NCBI GenBank assembly: GCA_964575235.1 | Contig: CAZNQG010000107.1 | Location: 1 to 11,437, forward strand | Source of the DNA: SM23-62 sp964575235 | Lineage (GTDB): Bacteria; Bacteroidota; Bacteroidia; Bacteroidales; SM23-62 | Direction: 5' to 3' | DNA length: 11,437 bases | Shown here: positions 1 to 7,742 of the stretch, piece after piece | Layout: every line of letters starts with the position of its first letter | Position numbering within the stretch: the first letter of the stretch is position 1 | Made by a program: the position numbers and the translations under genes | The notes under the pieces: generated by a model | The model's database searches: none | What the model was told of the DNA's origin: nothing | What the model saw: only the letters and a program-made list of their open reading frames with translations

Positions 1-2
1 AG

Positions 3-47
3 AGGACGGAAAATAAAATAGGTGGAAAACTATTTTATTTTCCTCCT
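3..47. repeat. Long AT-rich inverted repeat (hairpin), probable terminator of the upstream gene or operator
   Basis: Bases 8-21 and 30-43 are perfect reverse complements (14 bp) around an 8-base loop at 22-29. If base 7 is bulged out, AGGA (3-6) also pairs with TCCT (44-47), giving an 18-bp stem. The arms are A-rich on the left and T-rich on the right, so a transcript in either direction would fold and carry a U-rich arm. It ends about 22 bases before the -7-like box that precedes the dihydrolipoyl dehydrogenase gene. The simplest reading is a terminator for a gene left of the window, possibly bidirectional. A protein-binding operator is the alternative. The dyad is seen directly; its function is inferred. 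Confidence 0.6.
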
Positions 48-69
48 ACTCGATTCTCCCGAATTTCCC

Positions 70-77
70 TATTTTTG
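70..77 (+). promoter_or_regulatory. Bacteroidota-type -7 promoter box for lpdA
   Basis: TATTTTTG matches the Bacteroidota -7 consensus TAnnTTTG at every fixed position. Transcription would start around 82-86 and leave a leader of about 35 bases before the ATG at 119. I see no good TTTG -33 element at the usual spacing; the expected place (about 47-50) reads TACT. The call therefore rests on the -7 box and its position. Confidence 0.5.
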
Positions 78-118
78 CCTAGTTAATAAAAGACCCTTAA
101 CTCTGAAAAATACATTCC

Positions 119-1510
119 ATGAAATTTGACGTACTCGTAATCGGCAGCGGTCCCGGGGGATACGTGGCGGCCATCCGGGCTGCCCAGCTTGGTTTCAAGG
201 TGGCCGTGGTCGAAAAAGAATCCCTGGGCGGGATCTGCCTCAACTGGGGATGCATACCCGCAAAATCCCTGCTGAAGTCCGCCCAGGTGTATGATTATTT
301 CAAGCATGCGGAAGAATACGGGATATCCCTTTCGGGGGAAGCCAAACCGGATTTTGATGCGGTGATCAAACGGAGCCGGGGTGTGGCCGAGGGAATGAGC
401 AAGGGCGTGCAGTTCCTGCTGAAAAAGAACAAGGTGGAGGTAATCTCCGGTTTCGGGAAACTGGCCGGCAAGAAAAAGGTGGAGGTGACGGATGCGGATG
501 GTAAAAAAACGACCGTCGAGGCCGGGCACATCATCCTGGCCACCGGGGCCAGGTCGCGTGAACTTCCGAACCTGAAGCTGGACGGGAAGAAGGTGATCGG
601 GTATCGTAGGGCCATGAGCCTCCCGGAGCTTCCCGGGAGCATGGTGGTGGTCGGTTCCGGGGCCATCGGCAGCGAATTCGCGCATTTCTACACCAGCATG
701 GGGACCCAGGTAACCCTGGTGGAGTTCCTGCCCAACGTGGTCCCGCTTGAGGATGAAGAGGTTTCAAAACAGCTTGAACGGTCCTTTAAAAAGGCGGGCA
801 TGAAGGTGATGACTTCCTCGACCGTCGAATCGGTCGATACCAGCGGGAAGAAATGCAAGGTAAAGATCAAAACCCCGAAACGGGAGGAGGAAACCGAGGC
901 CGACATCGTTATGTCCGCCGTCGGAATTACGCCCAACCTGGAGGGGATCGGACTGGAGGAACTGGGCATCACCGTTGAACAGGGCAAAATCAAGGTGGAT
1001 GAGCTGATGCGGACCAACGTGGAAGGGATCTATGCGATCGGCGACATCGTTCCGGGTCCCGCGCTGGCCCATAAAGCCTCTGCCGAGGGGATCCTCTGCG
1101 TGGAGCATATTGCGGGCCAAAAGGTCGAACCCATCGATTACAACAACATCCCGGCCTGTACCTATACCAGTCCCGAAGTAGCTTCTGTCGGCATGACCGA
1201 GAAAGCGGCCAGGGAAGCCGGATATGAGATCAGGGTGGGGAAATTCCCCTACACGGCTTCCGGCAAGGCAAGCGCTGCGGGACAGAAGGAGGGGTTCGTC
1301 AAGCTGATCTACGACGCTAAATACGGGGAACTCCTGGGGGCCCACATGATCGGCGCAAACGTTACCGAAATGATTGCCGAGATCGTGGTTGCCCGTAAAC
1401 TGGAGACCACGGGCCATGAAATGATCAAATCCATACACCCGCATCCCACCATGTCCGAAGCCGTTATGGAAGCCTCGGCAGCCGCCTATGACGAGGTGAT
1501 CCACCTCTAA
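119..1510 (+). CDS. lpdA: Dihydrolipoyl dehydrogenase (E3 of 2-oxo acid dehydrogenase / glycine cleavage complexes)
   Basis: This cytoplasmic flavoenzyme reoxidises dihydrolipoamide on E2 or GcvH lipoyl domains and passes electrons through FAD to NAD+. The 463-residue length is normal for the family. The FAD-binding GSGPGG motif is at residues 9-14. The redox disulfide motif GGICLNWGC has its active cysteines at C40 and C45. The NAD-binding GSGAIGSE is at 179-186. A second FAD contact, GIYAIGD, lies near residue 305, and the C-terminal interface motif HPHPTMSEA carries the catalytic pair H442 and E447. All key residues are intact. The ATG at 119 places the FAD motif at the expected distance from the N terminus. 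No E1, E2 or lipoate gene is visible beside it, so which complex it serves cannot be told. It appears to be transcribed alone, with its own promoter and a 169-base gap after it. Confidence 0.96.
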   Translation: MKFDVLVIGSGPGGYVAAIRAAQLGFKVAVVEKESLGGICLNWGCIPAKSLLKSAQVYDYFKHAEEYGISLSGEAKPDFDAVIKRSRGVAEGMSKGVQFLLKKNKVEVISGFGKLAGKKKVEVTDADGKKTTVEAGHIILATGARSRELPNLKLDGKKVIGYRRAMSLPELPGSMVVVGSGAIGSEFAHFYTSMGTQVTLVEFLPNVVPLEDEEVSKQLERSFKKAGMKVMTSSTVESVDTSGKKCKVKIKTPKREEETEADIVMSAVGITPNLEGIGLEELGITVEQGKIKVDELMRTNVEGIYAIGDIVPGPALAHKASAEGILCVEHIAGQKVEPIDYNNIPACTYTSPEVASVGMTEKAAREAGYEIRVGKFPYTASGKASAAGQKEGFVKLIYDAKYGELLGAHMIGANVTEMIAEIVVARKLETTGHEMIKSIHPHPTMSEAVMEASAAAYDEVIHL

Positions 1511-1530
1511 ACGGGATGCAGCGATTAAAC

Positions 1531-1557
1531 CGGAGGTAAGGGAACAACCCTTCTCCG
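1531..1557 (+). terminator. Possible hairpin downstream of lpdA
   Basis: CGGAG (1531-1535) pairs with CTCCG (1553-1557), and AAGGG (1538-1542) pairs with CCCTT (1548-1552) around an AACAA loop. Two bases (GT) bulge on the left side. It starts 20 bases after the lpdA stop. No run of T follows, so it is not a textbook intrinsic terminator. It could stabilise the mRNA 3' end or act with a termination factor. The rest of the 1511-1679 gap shows no gene. Confidence 0.35.
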
Positions 1558-1630
1558 TACCGGGCCAACGCAACCAATCCGCAGGCAGAATCATCTATCA
1601 TGTGAATCAGAAACTTGAAGTGGCAAAATT

Positions 1631-1657
1631 TTTGTCCGCCAATTTATAGTAATTTAA
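1631..1657 (+). promoter_or_regulatory. Weak candidate promoter for the ECF sigma gene
   Basis: A TTTG at 1631-1634, inside a T run, could be a -33 element. TAATTTAA at 1650-1657 is an imperfect match to TAnnTTTG. The 15-base spacing is shorter than usual for housekeeping promoters. Many ECF factors recognise their own promoter, so this AT-rich stretch may instead hold an autoregulated site that I cannot recognise. Confidence 0.25.
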
Positions 1658-1679
1658 ACTGGTTTTTCTCACTGAACTG

Positions 1680-2231
1680 TTGGTGGACCCGCTTGACAAT
1701 ATTATTAAAGGCTGCCTGAAGGGTGACAGGAAGTGCCAGGAACAGTTGTATAGAATGTTCTCTAACAGAATGTTTGGTGTGTGCATGCAATATGCGAACA
1801 ACTATGACGATGCCTGCGATATCCTGCAGGAAGGATTCATAAAGGTGTTCCGTAAAATGGACCAGTACACCGGGAGAGGATCGTTCGAGGGGTGGGTACG
1901 GCGTATCATGATCAATACCGCCCTGGAACGCTACCGCAGCCAGCTGCACCTGTACCCCCTGACCGAAAATTCTGTCCAGAAGGGGGAGGAACTGCAGGAG
2001 GAGGTTTATGGAAAGCTGTCGGCCGAAGAGTTGGTAAAACTGGTACAGGAGCTTCCGCCAAGGTACCGTATGGTGTTCAATATGTATGCCATCGAGGGTT
2101 ATGCCCACAAGGAAATCGCAGAGACTATGGGGATCACGGTTGGAACATCAAAATCCAACCTTTACAGGGCCAGGGAAATATTACAGAAAAAGGTCAAGCA
2201 GTATTTCGACAGCAACGAAAACATAAGCTAG
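1680..2231 (+). CDS. ECF-type RNA polymerase sigma-70 factor
   Basis: This is a 183-residue extracytoplasmic-function sigma factor that directs RNA polymerase to a small stress or envelope regulon. The sigma-2 region spans about residues 20-87, with DDACDILQEGFIKVF (43-57) for core binding and RGSFEGWVRRIMINTALERYR (66-86) for -10 region recognition. The sigma-4 region covers about 116-170, with LPPRYRMVFNMYAIEGY leading into the helix-turn-helix HKEIAETMGITVGTSKSNLYRAR. The start is not ATG: TTG at 1680 is followed directly by GTG at 1683. There is no in-frame ATG between the upstream stop at 1650 and these codons, and the first internal ATG (residue 26) would cut into sigma-2. It lies just upstream of its likely anti-sigma partner, probably in one operon. 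Its base composition looks somewhat more AT-rich than its neighbours. The regulon is unknown. Confidence 0.92.
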   Translation: MVDPLDNIIKGCLKGDRKCQEQLYRMFSNRMFGVCMQYANNYDDACDILQEGFIKVFRKMDQYTGRGSFEGWVRRIMINTALERYRSQLHLYPLTENSVQKGEELQEEVYGKLSAEELVKLVQELPPRYRMVFNMYAIEGYAHKEIAETMGITVGTSKSNLYRAREILQKKVKQYFDSNENIS

Positions 2232-2256
2232 GAAATTGGGCAAGAAGCAAGCAAAT

Positions 2257-3708
2257 ATGGACAGGCATTTCCGGGAATTGATGGGATCCTACCGGCCGGC
2301 TCCCCCGGAGGGAGTGTGGGACGGGATTGCCGGGACGCTTCAATGGGACCGGAAAAGGACCCGGTTGGTATGGGTGGGGAGAATCGCTGCCGCGGCCGCC
2401 GTAATCCTGGCTGCAGGGAGCATCTGGATCCTGATGAACCGCAACCCCCAGCGCGAGATTGGCAGGACCGTGTCACAGGAAACGACGGAACAGCCCGAGA
2501 CCACGGCAGAACGCCCGGAAACACCGGCGGACCGGAGTGGGACCGCTGCCGGCAGGCAGGCTGCCGAAGCACCGGGAGAAGTATCCGAGCCGCCGGAGTC
2601 CATCGCGGAACGCCAGGCCTCCGGGCAACCGGCAACGGTGACCGGGCAAAGCACAACCACAGAGACGAACCGCGAAGCCACAAGCCCCGGAACTTACACC
2701 GCGGCGGAAGGGGGAACCATGACCGGCGGGAGTGACCTGCGGCCGGGAAGCCCCATGCGGATCGAAGCAATGTCCATAACCGGCATTCAGTCCGGCGAGC
2801 CTGCGGGGGAGCCCGTACTGGACGAACACATCCTTTCGGGGACCACCACCGCAACGGTTGAAGATGTGAAAACGGATGAAGGCATCGATGTGTTCGAGGA
2901 ATTCGGTGAGAACGGGCATGCAGACTTCGACCGCTGGGCGATCGGGGGACAGGTATCCCCGGTTTACAGCTACCGCAACCTGGATGCCGCCGAACAGACC
3001 GCATACAATACCGGGTATTTCAACGAGAAGGAGAACGGGATCGTTTCCTATGCCGGGGGCGTGAACCTGAATTATTACCCGGCAAAAAGGCTGGCACTTC
3101 AATCGGGACTCTACTATTCCCGCATGGGTATGAAAATGGAGAACACCTACCTTGCCTCTGCCGAACAGAAGACCCAATCACCGGAATTCCCATCCATGCG
3201 GCCGGCACTGGCCAATTCTTCGGGGCAGATCGCCATGGGCGAGGGACGGAACGATGCTGTAATCAGCGAATATAAACCGACCTCGGAGTACAGCGGCTGG
3301 GATCCCGGGGACATAGACAACAGGGAAGCCGAACCGGAAGTCAGGGACGGTGAGTTGCTGCAGCATTTCGAATACCTGGAAATTCCCCTCCTGGTCCGGT
3401 ACCGGGTGGTGGACCGAAAGTTTGGTGTGAACCTGCTGGGGGGACTCAGCACCAACTTCCTGGTGGGCAGCAATGTGTATTTCCAGGAAGACGGCAGCAG
3501 GGAATTCATCGGGACGACGCAGGACCTTAAACCGGTCAATTACAGCAGTGTGCTTGGAATGGGCCTTCAGTATTCCATCAACCGCAACCTCCATATCAAT
3601 ATGGAACCGACCTTCCGGTATTACCTGAACTCAATCAATACGGTCACCGGCGTCGGTTCTCATCCCTATTCCCTCGGTTTCTTCACCGGGATCTCCTATT
3701 CCTTCTGA
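2257..3708 (+). CDS. Trans-envelope anti-sigma factor: inner-membrane helix, long linker, C-terminal outer-membrane beta-barrel
   Basis: The 483-residue protein, numbered from the ATG at 2257, begins with a cytoplasmic head containing FRELMGSYRPAPPEGVWDGI. This resembles the short sigma-binding heads of Bacteroidota anti-sigma proteins. One hydrophobic helix follows at about 37-60 (LVWVGRIAAAAAVILAAG onward). Residues about 65-225 are a low-complexity Thr/Glu/Pro/Gly/Arg-rich linker. The rest, about 226-483, looks like a PorT-type outer-membrane beta-barrel: alternating strands such as YAGGVNLNYYP, FGVNLLGGLSTNFLVG and VLGMGLQYSINRNLHINMEP, ending in FFTGISYSF with a terminal Phe, as barrel signals do. 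The gene starts 25 bases after the sigma stop. Dual-membrane-spanning anti-sigma factors (Dma, with Das sigma partners) are known, as I recall, from Bacteroides thetaiotaomicron, where they influence outer-membrane vesiculation. Membership here is inferred from architecture. A TTG at 2236 would add seven residues; ATG fits better. Confidence 0.82.
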   Translation: MDRHFRELMGSYRPAPPEGVWDGIAGTLQWDRKRTRLVWVGRIAAAAAVILAAGSIWILMNRNPQREIGRTVSQETTEQPETTAERPETPADRSGTAAGRQAAEAPGEVSEPPESIAERQASGQPATVTGQSTTTETNREATSPGTYTAAEGGTMTGGSDLRPGSPMRIEAMSITGIQSGEPAGEPVLDEHILSGTTTATVEDVKTDEGIDVFEEFGENGHADFDRWAIGGQVSPVYSYRNLDAAEQTAYNTGYFNEKENGIVSYAGGVNLNYYPAKRLALQSGLYYSRMGMKMENTYLASAEQKTQSPEFPSMRPALANSSGQIAMGEGRNDAVISEYKPTSEYSGWDPGDIDNREAEPEVRDGELLQHFEYLEIPLLVRYRVVDRKFGVNLLGGLSTNFLVGSNVYFQEDGSREFIGTTQDLKPVNYSSVLGMGLQYSINRNLHINMEPTFRYYLNSINTVTGVGSHPYSLGFFTGISYSF

Positions 3709-3721
3709 TCCTTTTAAACTC

Positions 3722-3775
3722 TCCGGTTCCCGGTTCAATCCGGACCCAGGTCTCTTATTTTTTTGCTAAAAAAAC
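3722..3775 (+). terminator. Possible terminator region after the anti-sigma gene
   Basis: TCCGG (3722-3726) can pair with CCGGA (3740-3744) across a 13-base loop. Further on, seven T (3758-3764) and seven A (3768-3774) form an A/T dyad around GCT. Neither part alone is a strong intrinsic terminator: the GC stem is short and the T run begins 13 bases after it. The A/T dyad also lies directly in front of the promoter box of the next gene, so it may belong to that promoter instead. Confidence 0.25.
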
Positions 3776-3777
3776 CG

Positions 3778-3785
3778 TACTTTTG
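3778..3785 (+). promoter_or_regulatory. Bacteroidota-type -7 promoter box for the lytic transglycosylase/uvrA pair
   Basis: TACTTTTG matches TAnnTTTG exactly and ends 24 bases before the ATG at 3810, which suggests a short leader. A TTTG at 3762-3765 is only 12 bases upstream, too close for a normal -33 element. At the usual distance the sequence reads TTAT (3755-3758). The -7 match and its placement make a promoter likely, and it separates this pair from the sigma/anti-sigma unit. Confidence 0.5.
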
Positions 3786-3809
3786 TATTTTTTCTAATCC
3801 CCCGAAATC

Positions 3810-4785
3810 ATGAGCAGATCAGGAAAGGAAAGAACCCTGTTAAGCCTGTTCGGCCTGTGTGGCCTGGTCACCGTCCTGGTGATCCTTTTCATCCGGGCAG
3901 AAGGCGATTCCGGCAGGCCGGAAACATTGAATGAGAGAGGGAAATACCTCGTAACCCCGGTAAGCATTCCCGAGGAGCTTGATTTCGCGGGCGAGCCGGT
4001 TCCCCTGGAGAATTTCGATGTCCGGGAAAGCCTTGACCAGGAGTTGCTGATCAATACCTACTGGCAATCCCATACCATGCTGCTTATGAAAAGGGCAAAC
4101 CGGTATTTTCCAACCATCGAGCGTATCCTGAGCGAGAACGGGATCCCCGAGGATTTCAAATACCTTCCCGTTGCCGAGAGCGACCTGCTGAATGCCGTAT
4201 CCCCTGCGAATGCTGTGGGTTTCTGGCAGTTCCGAAAGGCCACGGCCGTTGAATCGGGACTGGAGGTGAACGACGAGGTCGATGAGCGTTATCATCTCGA
4301 AAAATCAACGCAAGCAGCATGCGCCTTCCTCAGTCATTCATACGAGCTTTACGGAAGCTGGACCATGGCCGCGGCAAGCTATAACGTGGGGCGCACGGGA
4401 CTCAACCGGCAGATCGGGCGGCAGGACGAACGCTACTACTACAACCTCCTGCTCAATGACGAAACGGGACGGTATGTGTACCGGCTGCTGGCACTGAAAT
4501 TGATCATGGAAAACCCGGAGGTATACGGGTTCGAATTGGACCGCTCCGAACTGTATCCGCCCATCCCGACCTATAAGGTGACGGTGGACGGGCCGGTGGA
4601 GGACTTTGCGGATTTTGCCAGGAGGTATTCCATCAATTACAAGGTGCTCAAGATCTTCAATCCCTGGCTGAGGGACAACAAGCTCAGCAATCCCAAAGGG
4701 AAAACCTATTACATTTCCATTCCGAGAAAGGGGTACCGGGAATATACCTGGGAATCCGATACCCTGAACCCGACATCCGAACCGA

Positions 4786-4808
<23 letters not shown>
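3810..4808 (+). CDS. Membrane-anchored lytic transglycosylase (SLT / MltD-like)
   Basis: This enzyme cleaves the MurNAc-GlcNAc bond of peptidoglycan, leaving 1,6-anhydro ends, and acts in the periplasm. Of its 332 residues, the N terminus carries basic residues and one hydrophobic segment (about 10-28), a signal anchor or signal peptide without a lipobox. The SLT fold spans about 80-240. IPEDFKYLPVAESDLLNAVS contains the expected catalytic Glu (E123). NAVGFWQF (about 133-140) and AAASYNVG are the family's substrate-groove motifs. The C-terminal part (about 250-320, with YKVTVDGPVEDFADFARRYS and LKIFNPWL) resembles a diverged LysM-type module that binds glycan, but the match is loose. The last 23 bases overlap the start of uvrA, so the two genes are probably co-transcribed and may be translationally coupled. 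Which cellular process it serves (turnover, division or insertion of envelope machines) is not shown. Confidence 0.9.
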
Positions 4809-7653
<2,845 letters not shown>

Positions 7654-7656
7654 TCA

Positions 7657-7672
7657 CCTGCAGCCGTGCAGG
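7657..7672 (+). terminator. Perfect small hairpin just after uvrA
   Basis: CCTGCA (7657-7662) and TGCAGG (7667-7672) form a perfect 6-bp stem with a GCCG loop, starting 3 bases after the uvrA stop. The next T-rich stretch begins near 7690, about 17 bases later, so it is not a canonical intrinsic terminator. It may protect the 3' end or contribute to termination. The remaining gap up to 7742 is AT-rich. It holds only a weak -7-like TAACTTGA (7713-7720) that could serve the next gene. Confidence 0.35.
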
Positions 7673-7742
7673 ACCGCCCGCAGCCATCCTTTTTATTCTA
7701 CGCGGTTTTTTCTAACTTGAGCATGCACTTAAGAGTATCATC

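Noticed and set aside
764..1594. A 276-codon open frame on the minus strand over the lpdA gene
   Set aside because: It is antisense to a gene with every motif of dihydrolipoyl dehydrogenase. The GC-rich codon pattern keeps opposite frames open, and the translation has no recognisable domain.
2236..2256. TTG start seven codons upstream for the anti-sigma protein
   Set aside because: The ATG at 2257 begins directly at the conserved head and leaves a normal 25-base spacer after the sigma gene. The extra residues add nothing recognisable, although the TTG cannot be excluded.
2228..3177. Long minus-strand frames (258 and 234 codons) opposite the anti-sigma gene
   Set aside because: The plus-strand product has a coherent head, helix, linker and barrel. 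The minus-strand translations are Arg/Pro/Ser-rich, as expected of a GC-rich shadow.
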